Below are positions 8,971 through 16,875 of a stretch of DNA of 64,000 nucleotides, piece by piece; position 1 is the first letter of the stretch; each line of letters starts with the position of its first letter. Below the pieces are notes generated by a model, which made no database searches, was not told the origin of the DNA, and was given only the letters and a program-made list of their open reading frames with translations. The stretch comes from CALJFL01 sp964590005. GTDB lineage: Bacteria > Pseudomonadota > Gammaproteobacteria > Pseudomonadales > Halieaceae. The position numbers were made by a program, and so were the translations under genes. The stretch covers positions 1-64,000 of the forward strand of contig CAZPVJ010000151.1 of the NCBI GenBank assembly GCA_964590005.1. Direction: 5' to 3'.

Positions 8971-9591
8971 CTAGTCCAGGCGACACATCCTGAACATCGT
9001 GGACAGGAAGAGGCGGTGGGCCTCCTCGAGGTCTATGTCATCGTCAAAGTACACCGCCGAGCGCAGCCCGATCATCAGGGCATAACACAGTTCTGCGGCA
9101 TCTTTGGCGCTGCGCATAAAGATATCCGGCGCACTGTGGAAGATTTCCATCAGGAAGGTCTTACAGCGGCCGTCGAATTCCGCCTTGGTGACTCGCAGAA
9201 CATCGTCGTTCACGGCCGCCCCAAAACATTCCAGCATGAAACCAATCTCCTTGCGGGTACTGGTTTCTCCCTTGAACCAGAAGTCGGTCAGCGCCACGAT
9301 GCGCTCACGAATATCGAGCTCGCCAAACTGGTCAAGCTGTTCCATAAAACGCAAGGAAACATTATCAAAGTACTGCTCGAGCACATCTTCCTTGCCGTTA
9401 AAATAGTAGAGCAGGTGACTGGCGCTCATATCGGCACCCTGGGCGACATCCGCAAGGGTCGTCTTCACATACCCTTTTTCGAGAATACAGTCGTGTAAGG
9501 ATCTGAAAATCTTCCTGCGGCGCTTGTCACCGCGGGAAACGCGGCGCTCCTCGCGATGCGCAGCCGGTTTCTCTGCCTGGGCCTGTGGCAT
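8971..9591 (-). CDS. TetR-family regulator, candidate owner of the TTGAAT operator
   Basis: This 206-residue TetR-type protein has an Arg/Lys-rich N-terminus, an HTH (TTLADVAQGADMSASHLLYYFNGK, about residues 41-64) and a helical effector domain. It is divergent from the 9884-15719 operon, and a perfect palindrome TTGAATT-T-AATTCAA lies 71 nt upstream of its start. The same half-sites recur at 15775-15789 before the GST gene. Autorepression plus control of the dehydratase/aldolase/Rieske operon is the simplest reading. The ligand is probably a CoA thioester or the aromatic/steroid-like substrate; neither sequence nor context settles which. Confidence 0.9.
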   Translation of the reverse strand: MPQAQAEKPAAHREERRVSRGDKRRRKIFRSLHDCILEKGYVKTTLADVAQGADMSASHLLYYFNGKEDVLEQYFDNVSLRFMEQLDQFGELDIRERIVALTDFWFKGETSTRKEIGFMLECFGAAVNDDVLRVTKAEFDGRCKTFLMEIFHSAPDIFMRSAKDAAELCYALMIGLRSAVYFDDDIDLEEAHRLFLSTMFRMCRLD

Positions 9592-9883
9592 AACTCACCT
9601 TTTCCCGTTCCGATAGCGTGCTTCCGTCGGACCTGTTGCGGGGTTTGTTATTTTCATTTTCTTGAATTTAATTCAAAACTGACCTAACATCCAGCCATAA
9701 ATTTAATAAATGAGGACAATTCGTGCCCGTTGATCAGCTCCGTTCAGTCAACAGAGGAACGGGCTGGGGGCTGGCGCCGAGACGCCGGCCAACACACCAT
9801 TTCCTGCTCACTCCAGTCTCCGCCCCGAATTCCGGGCTCACTGGCACGCGCAGGGCACGAGTTTACGCCTTTTGGAGGGAACA
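9592..9883. other. Divergent promoter region with a structured leader
   Basis: This 292-nt gap between the TetR gene and the NTF2-like gene holds the operator at 9662-9676 and a long leader before the plus-strand operon. The leader contains CCCGTT (9727-9732) pairing with AACGGG about 27 nt downstream, then a short GC-rich hairpin (TGGCG/CGCCG) near 9772-9787. I recognise no riboswitch family and no small ORF. A GGAGG at 9874-9878 serves the GTG at 9884. Confidence 0.4.
9662..9676. promoter_or_regulatory. Perfect palindromic operator TTGAATT-T-AATTCAA
   Basis: A 15-bp perfect palindrome lies 71 nt upstream of the tetR ATG (9591) and about 208 nt upstream of the NTF2-like start. Its half-sites TTGAAT and ATTCAA with a 3-nt centre recur at 15775-15789. 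Length, symmetry and position fit a TetR-family site. Confidence 0.7.
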
Positions 9884-10300
9884 GTGAGCCTGACCGTGGA
9901 AGATAAACTGGCCATCAATGACCTGATGAGCCGCGCCGCATACGCATTTGATGTGCAGGACCTGGATATGCTGGAAGCCTGCTTCACGGAAGATGCCGAA
10001 TTCGGCATGCAAATTGCCGGCGGCGACCCGGTCGGACCCTTTGTCGGCCGTGCGGCCATCATGAAATTGTTTGAGGACTCAATTGCAGTCCAAACCGACG
10101 TTCGCAAACATGTGGTCAGTAACCTGTTCTTTGATGAGAGTGGCGAACACCCCAAAGCCACGTCCAACCTGACCCTGGTATCCACCGAGCACGGCGAGAC
10201 GACAGTGCTCACCGCGGGGTTTTATCGCGATACGCTGACATACAGCGACAACGAGTGGCGCATCGTGCACCGCTTTATCGAACTCGACAAAGCCTACTAG
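9884..10300 (+). CDS. SnoaL/NTF2-like protein
   Basis: This small single-domain protein (138 residues) has the cone-shaped NTF2/SnoaL-like pattern: N-terminal helix (INDLMSRAAYAFDVQDLDMLEACFTED), then a curved sheet ending in WRIVHRFIELD. I chose the GTG at 9884 because GGAGG lies 5 nt upstream; an in-frame TTG at 9872 would overlap that site. Family members act as hydratases, isomerases (ketosteroid isomerase is a relative) or small binding proteins, often in aromatic or steroid operons. It is first in the operon running to the Rieske gene and ends 9 nt before a CoA ligase. A ketosteroid-isomerase-like or dehydratase role is possible but not shown. Confidence 0.8.
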   Translation: MSLTVEDKLAINDLMSRAAYAFDVQDLDMLEACFTEDAEFGMQIAGGDPVGPFVGRAAIMKLFEDSIAVQTDVRKHVVSNLFFDESGEHPKATSNLTLVSTEHGETTVLTAGFYRDTLTYSDNEWRIVHRFIELDKAY

Positions 10301-10309
10301 GACGCGCCT

Positions 10310-11866
10310 GTGAATATCGGCAGAATCCCCGCAAAAACAGCGCGCCTCGACCCGGGGCGAGAAGCATTAATCGATGTGCCCAACGAACGCAGGATCAATT
10401 ACGGTGATCTCGACCAGCGCATTCGCAGGCTGGCCAACGGTCTGTGCAGTACGCTCGAGCTACCCAGGGAAGCGCGGGTTGCCATCCTGTCGAAGAACTG
10501 CATCGAATACATGGAGATATTCTATGCCTGCGCCCGCTGCGGCCTGATTGCCCAGCCGCTGAACTGGCGTTTAGGCACAGAGGAACTGTCCCGCATCATC
10601 GAGGACGGTGCGCCCTCAGCCATTATCTGCTCCGCGGAATATCACCAGACCGCTGAGACGCTCAAAACACAGGTGGACATACCCCAGTGGCTGTATTTTG
10701 GCCCCGGGTCCGATGATTCCTATGAAAACCTGCTGGCCAGCAACCACGACAGCGAGCCGGAAATTGCTGACAGCGTGGGCGGCGATGACCCTGTTCTTAT
10801 CCTCTACACAGGAGGAACGACAGGCCAGTCCAAAGGCGCGCTCCACACGCACCACTCCCTGTACATGGGTATGCTCAACCAGACCGTGGCCGAACGTATT
10901 GTGCCCACCGACGTGTACATGCTGACCGGCCAGATGTTCCACATACCGGTGGCGTTGGCGATGAATTACCAGGCCCACGGATGTCCACTGGTGCTAATAA
11001 ATTTCGAGGCAAAACTGGCGCTCGAAACAATCCAGAAAGAGCGGGTATCGGCTTTCCTGGGCATCACCACGATGCTCAACTGGATGATGGCGGTAGAAAA
11101 CTTCTCCGACTATGACATCAGTAGCCTGCGCAATATTCAATACGGTGGCGGACCAATGCCACGCAACGTGGTGGCAGCTGCGCTGGACGCCTTCCCCTGC
11201 ACGCTCATCCAGGGCTACGGCCAAACCGAGGGCATGACTATGAGCTTCCTGTCGCAGGAGGATCATGAAAAGGCAATCAATGGCGAACACAGTGAGCGCC
11301 TTGCCTCTTGCGGCCGCGAGGGTTTTGTTACCTCAATCAAGCTAGTGGATAACGACGGCAATGAAATACCCCGGGACGGCCAGACGCCCGGCGAGATCCT
11401 GGTCCAGTCCGAGGCCAATATGGTGGGCTACTGGCAACGCCCCGACCTGACGGCCGAGACAATCCGTGACGGCTGGATGTATACCGGCGATGTCGCCACC
11501 TGGGACGAAGACGGCTATATCTTCATCGTCGATCGCGCCAAGGACATGATCATTTCCGGTGGCGAAAACATCTACAGCACTCAGGTTGAGGCTGCAATTC
11601 ATCAGCACCCCGCCGTGCTGGAGTCGGCGGTCTTCGGTATCCCTCACGATGAGTGGGGCGAGGCAGTGAAGGCTGTCGTCGTGCTCAAACCCGGCGAGTC
11701 AGCCACGGAACAGGACATTATCGATACCGCCGCCCAGCACCTGGCGTCGTATCAAAAGCCCAAGTCGGTGGACTTTGTCGACAGCCTGCCCAAGGCCCCA
11801 ACGGGCAAGATACTGAAACGCGAGCTGCGTGATCCCTATTGGGCCACCGAAGAGAAAAAAGTATGA
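10310..11866 (+). CDS. Acyl-CoA synthetase (AMP-binding, FadD13/steroid-ligase type)
   Basis: This 518-residue adenylating enzyme has the P-loop LYTGGTTGQSKG, the GYGQTEG motif, the GWMYTGDVA hinge and the C-terminal lysine in KAPTGKILKRELR. It starts at GTG 10310, 9 nt after the previous stop, and its stop overlaps the next ATG (ATGA at 11863-11866). It would load a carboxylated substrate onto CoA so that the two dehydratases and the thiolase-like protein downstream can shorten it. Similar ligases open steroid side-chain and terpenoid operons, which suits the neighbours. Confidence 0.92.
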   Translation: MNIGRIPAKTARLDPGREALIDVPNERRINYGDLDQRIRRLANGLCSTLELPREARVAILSKNCIEYMEIFYACARCGLIAQPLNWRLGTEELSRIIEDGAPSAIICSAEYHQTAETLKTQVDIPQWLYFGPGSDDSYENLLASNHDSEPEIADSVGGDDPVLILYTGGTTGQSKGALHTHHSLYMGMLNQTVAERIVPTDVYMLTGQMFHIPVALAMNYQAHGCPLVLINFEAKLALETIQKERVSAFLGITTMLNWMMAVENFSDYDISSLRNIQYGGGPMPRNVVAAALDAFPCTLIQGYGQTEGMTMSFLSQEDHEKAINGEHSERLASCGREGFVTSIKLVDNDGNEIPRDGQTPGEILVQSEANMVGYWQRPDLTAETIRDGWMYTGDVATWDEDGYIFIVDRAKDMIISGGENIYSTQVEAAIHQHPAVLESAVFGIPHDEWGEAVKAVVVLKPGESATEQDIIDTAAQHLASYQKPKSVDFVDSLPKAPTGKILKRELRDPYWATEEKKV

Positions 11867-12318
11867 CAGCGCTGTTGAGTGAGGAGTTGCTGGCGACTAT
11901 CGGCCGTCAGAGTGAACCACGCCGGGAGATAGTGACCCGGCGCGACATTCGAAAGTATGCGGTGGCTACAAGCAACAGGCAGCGCAAGTACCTGGACGGG
12001 GACGAGGCACCCCCGATGTTTCACGTGCCGCTGTTCTGGGACGTGGTGGAACTGGATCAACTCACCCCCGATGGCGTCTCTATTGACACCCTGCTTCCCA
12101 AGTTCCCGCTGGAAAAGGCCATGGCTGGCGGACTGAAGATCGAATATCTAAAGCCGATTTATCCGGGTGACTGGCTCACCGCGACACGCACCCTGACCGA
12201 CATCTACGAAAAGCAGGGTCGGTCGGGCGCACTGATCTTCTACGAGGTCGTGATGGAGATAACCAACGATGACGGCGAACTGGTTATCCGCGAAAAGACC
12301 ACGAGGATATTGCGATGA
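11863..12318 (+). CDS. FAS1-like hot-dog dehydratase subunit (ChsH2 N-terminal-like)
   Basis: A 151-residue hot-dog-fold protein of the FAS1-like dehydratase type; YLDGDEAPPMFHVPLFWD near residue 45 and GGLKIEYLKPIYPGDWL near residue 90 match N-terminal halves of two-part enoyl-CoA hydratases such as HadA and ChsH2. ATGA overlaps join it to the ligase before it and to a MaoC protein after it. These proteins usually form a heterodimer in which the MaoC partner carries the catalytic Asp/His. In mycobacterial ChsH2 this domain is fused to a DUF35 domain; here DUF35 is a separate gene at 13957. Confidence 0.85.
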   Translation: MTALLSEELLATIGRQSEPRREIVTRRDIRKYAVATSNRQRKYLDGDEAPPMFHVPLFWDVVELDQLTPDGVSIDTLLPKFPLEKAMAGGLKIEYLKPIYPGDWLTATRTLTDIYEKQGRSGALIFYEVVMEITNDDGELVIREKTTRILR

Positions 12319-12749
12319 GTAAGGCCACAGGCTTAGATCGCCTCGCAACTATCCAGGTCGGTGACACATTACCGGAACGCTCCTATACCCCGGACAACGT
12401 CCAATCGATGCTCTATAACGCTGTCCTGTGGAACGGTCATCGCATTCACTTTGACGAAGCGTACGCAAAAGACGTCGAGGGTTACCCTGGCCTGGTGACC
12501 GCCGGCCCCCTGCTGGGCGACTGGTTACATCAATGCCTGGAAGAGTGGCTTGGTGATGACGGTCGAATCGCCGAGATCGAATACTCCAATCGCATCGCTT
12601 CTTACATTGGCGAAACGCTGCGTTCAGGTGGCACGGTTACGGCGTGTGATCCCACCAGCAACTCAGCCACGGTGGAGGTGTTCATCAAGAATGAAGCCGA
12701 TGAAGTGATTACCCCGGGCGTCGCGACGGTTAGATTCAATGCAGAGTGA
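12315..12749 (+). CDS. MaoC-like hydratase/dehydratase, catalytic partner of the FAS1-like subunit
   Basis: This 144-residue hot-dog protein contains the MaoC hydratase-2 segment VLWNGHRIHFDEAYAKDVEGYPGLVTAGPL at about residues 36-65, with an Asp/His pair where R-hydratases keep catalytic residues. It overlaps the preceding gene by ATGA, so the two subunits should be made in equal amounts. Hydration of an enoyl-CoA to a beta-hydroxyacyl-CoA, the ChsH1 role, would give the substrate for the aldolase-like protein downstream. Beta-methylmalyl-CoA dehydratase-type chemistry is the other possibility. Confidence 0.88.
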   Translation: MSKATGLDRLATIQVGDTLPERSYTPDNVQSMLYNAVLWNGHRIHFDEAYAKDVEGYPGLVTAGPLLGDWLHQCLEEWLGDDGRIAEIEYSNRIASYIGETLRSGGTVTACDPTSNSATVEVFIKNEADEVITPGVATVRFNAE

Positions 12750-12779
12750 TGGCATGCCTTGGGAACGGCTGACCCGCTG

Positions 12780-13955
12780 ATGGATAGCCGGGCATTGAGG
12801 GGTAAGGTAGCCATCGTGGGCGCTGCGGATACCGAGGTAGGCATCGTACCCGGGAAGACTCCCATGGAGCTGTGCGTGGAAGCCGCTGTCGCCGCCATGG
12901 AAGATGCTGGTATCCGAAAGGACAGTATCGACGGGCTGGTCACCTGCAACGCGATGGCCCAGCCCCTGCTCTACCACGCCGAGGCATTCGCCGAGTACCT
13001 GCAGATATTCCCCAGCTACTGCATCAGTGTCGGCGCCGGTGGCGGCACGACCTTTTCGATACTCCACCATGCCGCCTCGGCAATCGCCACCGGCATGGCC
13101 GATACCGTGCTGATTGTCATGGCCGATAGCTTGCGCAGCAGCCTGACCCGGGAACAGGCGATGTTGACCCAGTCATCTACCGGCCACCCGCAGTTCGAGC
13201 AGCCCTACGGACCTACGGTGCCCGCCTACTACGCCTTGATTGCGCAGGCCCACATGGCGCAGTTTGGCACGACGGAAGAACAGTTGGCTGCCATCGCGGT
13301 GGCAGCGCGCGCCCACGCTGCTCGCAATCCAACTGCCCAGAAACGCGACCCCATTACGGTCGAGGATGTGGTCAATTCCCGACTCATCGCCGACCCACTG
13401 CACCTGCTCGACTGCTCGCTGGTTTCCGATGGCGGCTCTGCAGTTATCATGACCTCAGCCGAACGAGCCCGGGACTTTCCCCACCAGCCAGTGTACTTAC
13501 TGGGCGTCGGTGAAGGTCACAGCCACGAGCACATCAGCCAGGCGCGCGACCTGACGACATCCGCCGCCCTTGAATCAGGTCAACGGGCCTACTCCATGGC
13601 GGGAGTAACAGCTGCCGATATGGATTTCGCTCAACTCTACGACTGTTTTACCCCGACCGTGCTGGTGGAACTTGAGGACCTGGGATTCTGTCGCAAGGGG
13701 GAAGGCGGCGAGTTCGCCGCCACTGGCGCGCTGGGGCCAGGCGGCAGCCTACCCGTCAACACACACGGGGGGCTATTATCGCACTGTCACCCCGGCAACC
13801 CGGGTTCCATGTTTGCCCTCACCGAAAGTGTCTGGCAGTTACGCCACAGCGCCGGCGAACGCCAGGTACCCAATGCACAACTCGGACTGGTGCATGCACA
13901 AGGCGGGATCATGTCTTCCCATACAACACTGGTGCTTGGCCGGGAGTCAGATTGA
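12780..13955 (+). CDS. Thiolase-like protein without the nucleophilic Cys (Ltp2-type aldolase candidate)
   Basis: This 391-residue thiolase-superfamily protein begins at ATG 12780; an in-frame TTG at 12759 is a weaker start. Where thiolases have the acyl-accepting Cys there is a glycine run (VGAGGG, residues 84-89). The C-terminal half keeps a FAQLYDCFT motif (Tyr287) and NTHGGLLSHCHPG. This matches the lipid-transfer/SCP2 thiolase group that includes Ltp2, a retro-aldolase working with a DUF35 protein in steroid side-chain removal. A DUF35 gene follows by one base and MaoC-type hydratases precede it. C-C cleavage of a beta-hydroxyacyl-CoA is therefore favoured over thiolysis; the assignment is inferential. 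Confidence 0.88.
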   Translation: MDSRALRGKVAIVGAADTEVGIVPGKTPMELCVEAAVAAMEDAGIRKDSIDGLVTCNAMAQPLLYHAEAFAEYLQIFPSYCISVGAGGGTTFSILHHAASAIATGMADTVLIVMADSLRSSLTREQAMLTQSSTGHPQFEQPYGPTVPAYYALIAQAHMAQFGTTEEQLAAIAVAARAHAARNPTAQKRDPITVEDVVNSRLIADPLHLLDCSLVSDGGSAVIMTSAERARDFPHQPVYLLGVGEGHSHEHISQARDLTTSAALESGQRAYSMAGVTAADMDFAQLYDCFTPTVLVELEDLGFCRKGEGGEFAATGALGPGGSLPVNTHGGLLSHCHPGNPGSMFALTESVWQLRHSAGERQVPNAQLGLVHAQGGIMSSHTTLVLGRESD

Positions 13956-13956
13956 T

Positions 13957-14349
13957 ATGCCCAAGACACTTCCGCCGCTGAGCACCCTGTCAGAGCCCTA
14001 CTTCCAGGGCGCCCGTGAGGGCAAGCTGCGTTTGCAACTGTGTCAGCAGTGCCAGCAACACCAGTTCTACCCTCGCGTTATCTGCAGCCACTGTGGCAGC
14101 GACAACCTGGGTTGGAGCTCAGCCAGCGGCCGCGGCGCTATCGCCAGCTTCACCGTGGTGCGGCGCGCCATCTCCGAGGCCTACGATGCGCCCTACGTGG
14201 TTGCTCTCATCGATCTCGAGGAAGGACCCCGTATGATGAGCAGCCTGGTAGACGCCGACCCGGACACTATTGCCATCGGTGACACTGTTGAAGTCAGCTT
14301 CGCCGAGTGGTCCGAAGACATTACCATGCCCGTATTCAAGATTGTGTAA
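13957..14349 (+). CDS. DUF35 / zinc-ribbon OB-fold protein
   Basis: This 130-residue protein has an N-terminal helix, a rubredoxin-like zinc ribbon (CQQC at 29-32 and CSHC at 43-46) and an OB-fold. Family members are obligate partners of thiolase-like enzymes; in the ChsH2-Ltp2 complex the DUF35 domain docks on the aldolase and helps form the active site. The gene starts one base after the thiolase-like stop, supporting a complex of the two. Separate-gene DUF35 proteins are common; the notable point is the accompanying split FAS1-like/MaoC pair. Confidence 0.9.
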   Translation: MPKTLPPLSTLSEPYFQGAREGKLRLQLCQQCQQHQFYPRVICSHCGSDNLGWSSASGRGAIASFTVVRRAISEAYDAPYVVALIDLEEGPRMMSSLVDADPDTIAIGDTVEVSFAEWSEDITMPVFKIV

Positions 14350-14363
14350 AGCAGGCACCGATT

Positions 14364-15719
14364 ATGAACGCGAGAAACATCCCCGTTGCAATCATCAATC
14401 CAGACGCCCCGGAGACATCGCTGGAGGCGAAGCAGCCGGACATAGATAACGGCAGTGAGTGCTACAACAAAGACGGTTATTTCAGCCGAGATTACGCGCG
14501 CCTTGAGTGGGACAAGATGTGGACCCGCAGCTGGCTGATCGCGGGCGTGAGCTCCGATATTCCAGAGGTCGGTGACTTCCTGGTGTTTGATATCGGCGAT
14601 GAGTCCATCATCGTCACCCGCACCGAGGCGGGTGTCAAAGCGTTCTACAACGTGTGCAGCCACCGCGGCTCCAAACTGGTCTGGGAGGAGCGCGGTAACC
14701 GGAAAGTGTTCGTCTGCCCGTTCCATAGCTGGAGCTTCCACAACACTGGCGAGCTACGCAGGATTACCGACGAGGACACGTTCCAGCCTGAAGTGATCGC
14801 CCACAGGCCGGGCCTGACTGCGTTGGCCTGTGCAGAACACGCCGGCATTGTTTTTATCAATATGAGCGATCAGCCACCACCGCTGGCGGAGGCTATCGGC
14901 CTGCCCGAGGGTTATCTCGAGGGATATAAGCTCGACGAGATGAAAGTCGTTCGCCACGTACGCAGCGAGTGGGGATCCAACTGGAAGGTCGGTGTAGAGG
15001 CGTTTTACGAGAGTTATCACCTGCATGCGGTCCACCCGGAAACCCGGGGCGTTATGGGTGACCTGAACGTGCAGTACGACCTCTACCCCAACGGGGCCAG
15101 CCGCATGATCGTGCCCCTGGGCCAGCCCAGCCCGCGGATTCATGACCAGACCACGGTCACGGAGGGACTCAAGATGATGCTGGAGGACGCGGGTGTTGAC
15201 CCCGAGGGCTTTGAGGGTACCGCGGCCGACGTACGCAGCGCGATACAGCGTGGTAAACGCGAGCGAGCCGACCGCCTTGGACTGGACTACTCCCGTTTTG
15301 TAGACGGCCAGTTATCAGACAGCTGGGCCACCGGTATTTTTCCCAATGTGCAGATAGGTTGCCACCCCGAGGCTGTTTTCCTGATGCGTTTCCTGCCCCA
15401 CGAAAATGACCCGGAGCGCTTTTACTACGACACCATGACCCTGGTATTCCCGGTAGACGACCCCAACTACTGCCCACCAGGCTGGATGGGCCTACCCGAA
15501 GGAACCGATGTCAGCGGCAGGGTGCGGCCCGCGACCGAACACTACTCGATTGAGGAAGATGCCAATCTCGGCCTGGTCTTGAGCCAGGACTCGTCGCTAT
15601 TGCCGGTCGTCCAGAAAGGTATGCGAAGCCGCGGATTCAAGGGGCAACTCTGGGGAGAGCAGGAACAGCGGCTGCGCCACTTCCACGTCGAACTGGAACG
15701 ACGCCTCTCGGCCGACTGA
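14364..15719 (+). CDS. Rieske-type ring-hydroxylating oxygenase, alpha subunit
   Basis: The start is ATG 14364 (451 residues), with a GCAGG ribosome binding site 8 nt upstream. The Rieske [2Fe-2S] motif is complete: CSH at 98-100 and CPFH at 118-121. The mononuclear iron site shows ESYHLHAVH (His219, His224). This is the domain order of aromatic-ring dioxygenases and KshA-like monooxygenases. No beta subunit, ferredoxin or reductase gene is adjacent, so electrons must come from elsewhere. It ends the operon with the ligase, dehydratases and aldolase-like pair; hydroxylation of a ring or carboxylate substrate is likely. Confidence 0.92.
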   Translation: MNARNIPVAIINPDAPETSLEAKQPDIDNGSECYNKDGYFSRDYARLEWDKMWTRSWLIAGVSSDIPEVGDFLVFDIGDESIIVTRTEAGVKAFYNVCSHRGSKLVWEERGNRKVFVCPFHSWSFHNTGELRRITDEDTFQPEVIAHRPGLTALACAEHAGIVFINMSDQPPPLAEAIGLPEGYLEGYKLDEMKVVRHVRSEWGSNWKVGVEAFYESYHLHAVHPETRGVMGDLNVQYDLYPNGASRMIVPLGQPSPRIHDQTTVTEGLKMMLEDAGVDPEGFEGTAADVRSAIQRGKRERADRLGLDYSRFVDGQLSDSWATGIFPNVQIGCHPEAVFLMRFLPHENDPERFYYDTMTLVFPVDDPNYCPPGWMGLPEGTDVSGRVRPATEHYSIEEDANLGLVLSQDSSLLPVVQKGMRSRGFKGQLWGEQEQRLRHFHVELERRLSAD

Positions 15720-15774
15720 TATTTACGGTTTTGTGCTGTTTCTTACTTGACACAAACAAGTATTGTGACCACAC

Positions 15775-15789
15775 TTGAATAAGATTCAA
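15775..15789. promoter_or_regulatory. Second TTGAAT-N3-ATTCAA operator copy
   Basis: An inverted repeat TTGAAT-AAG-ATTCAA has the same half-sites and spacing as the palindrome at 9662-9676. A TTGACA hexamer at 15747-15752 lies 22 nt upstream, so the site sits where a repressor would block a promoter reading into the hairpin region and the GST gene. The TetR protein at 8971 is the probable binder. Confidence 0.65.
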
Positions 15790-15890
15790 ATTTCCGAATC
15801 TTTGCCCGCGCGGCGCCAAACCCACCAGGGTGAGGTTCGCGTGAGCGGGGTGACCTTCGGTAGAACCCTACCGAGCATGTGGTGAGTGTT
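15790..15890 (+). other. Hairpin-rich leader or candidate small RNA upstream of GST
   Basis: Between the operator and the terminator lies about 100 nt with several short inverted repeats, including CGGTAG (15859-15864) / CTACCG (15869-15874) and GC-rich segments near 15808-15850. It is followed at once by a strong intrinsic terminator, so a promoter near 15750-15790 would yield an RNA of about 120-140 nt. I recognise no known riboswitch or sRNA family. Confidence 0.3.
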
Positions 15891-15917
15891 GGGCCGGTTT
15901 TCCGGCCCCTTTTTTTG
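15891..15917 (+). terminator. Rho-independent terminator
   Basis: The stem GGGCCGG (15891-15897) pairs with CCGGCCC (15902-15908) across a 4-nt T loop, followed by a T-run. It lies about 170 nt past the Rieske stop and only 38 nt before the GST start. It may end the operon, a small RNA, or attenuate the GST. Confidence 0.85.
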
Positions 15918-15954
15918 TCCGAAAAATAGTAACCAGCACCTGAGAGGCCCTTCA

Positions 15955-16875
15955 ATGAGCGGTATTATCCTGCATCACTTCGATATCTCGCCCTTCGCTG
16001 AAAAGATTCGTTTGGTCTTCGGACTAAAGCAGATCGCCTGGCAATCGGTGGAGATTCCGCTGGTCATGCCAAAGCCAGACCTGACTGCACTCACCGGCGG
16101 TTACCGGAAAACACCGGTGATGCAAATCGGTGCCGACATTTACTGCGATACACAGCGCATCGCCAGGGAGTTAGAGACGCGCTTTCCGGAACCCACCCTG
16201 TTCCCCAATCACAGCCGCGCGCTCAGCATCGCATTCAGCTACTGGAGCGACGCGGCCTTCTTTCAGCCGGGGTCGGGACTATCCCTGGGCACCAACACCG
16301 CCCTGCCCGATGATATCCAGGAGGACCGCCGCGCATTCTTCAGCTACATGGACTTTGACACCCTGGAGGAGCAGCTGCCACACCTGTTCTCGCAATTCAG
16401 CGCGCACCTAAACCTGCTCGAGGATATGCTGTCCGACAACCGGCGATACCTGGGCGGCGACCAGCCTGGCTGGCTGGATATCCTGGGTTATTTTCCGGTG
16501 TGGATGAGCCAGGCTAATATCGCAGGCTCAGAGGCACTGCTGGCTCCCCTGCCCCACCTGACCGACTGGCTGGCAAGAGTCGCTGAGCTGGGGCACGGTC
16601 AGCGCAGTGAACTGCCCGCGGAAGAGGCCCTGGCCATTGCCCGCGCCGATACCAGCTCGGCAACGGCCGAGATAGCCAACGGTACCTGGCCGCAACTAGC
16701 GGCTGGCACAGCTGTCACGGTGACGCCCACCGACTACGGCGCTGTCCCGGTAGCGGGAGCGCTGCTCAGGCTGACCCAGCACGACATTGCTATCACGCGC
16801 TCCGATGAGCGAGCGGGTGACGTTGTAGTGCATTTCCCGCGCATGGGCTACCGTGTAGAACCACAGACACACTGA
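15955..16875 (+). CDS. Glutathione S-transferase family protein
   Basis: This protein of about 306 residues has a thioredoxin-like N-terminal domain (LHHFDISPFAEKIRLVFGLK; SPFAEK sits at the usual Ser/Cys activation site) and QIGADIYCDTQRIARELE, the glutathione gamma-Glu binding stretch, followed by a helical C-terminal domain and roughly 80 extra residues. The ATG at 15955 has GAGAGG about 8 nt upstream. GSTs in aromatic or halo-organic operons remove reactive epoxides or quinones or isomerise ring-cleavage products. The operator copy upstream ties it to the 9.9-15.7 kb operon. Its stop abuts the Lrp-type gene on the other strand. Confidence 0.85.
   Translation: MSGIILHHFDISPFAEKIRLVFGLKQIAWQSVEIPLVMPKPDLTALTGGYRKTPVMQIGADIYCDTQRIARELETRFPEPTLFPNHSRALSIAFSYWSDAAFFQPGSGLSLGTNTALPDDIQEDRRAFFSYMDFDTLEEQLPHLFSQFSAHLNLLEDMLSDNRRYLGGDQPGWLDILGYFPVWMSQANIAGSEALLAPLPHLTDWLARVAELGHGQRSELPAEEALAIARADTSSATAEIANGTWPQLAAGTAVTVTPTDYGAVPVAGALLRLTQHDIAITRSDERAGDVVVHFPRMGYRVEPQTH

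Noticed and set aside
12780..13955. Ordinary acetyl-CoA acetyltransferase
   Set aside because: The Cys nucleophile position is Gly and a DUF35 partner is adjacent.
15790..15890. Known riboswitch (SAM, SAH, cobalamin, FMN, TPP, glnA-type)
   Set aside because: None of the consensus cores I could recall matches; kept only as a generic hairpin region.
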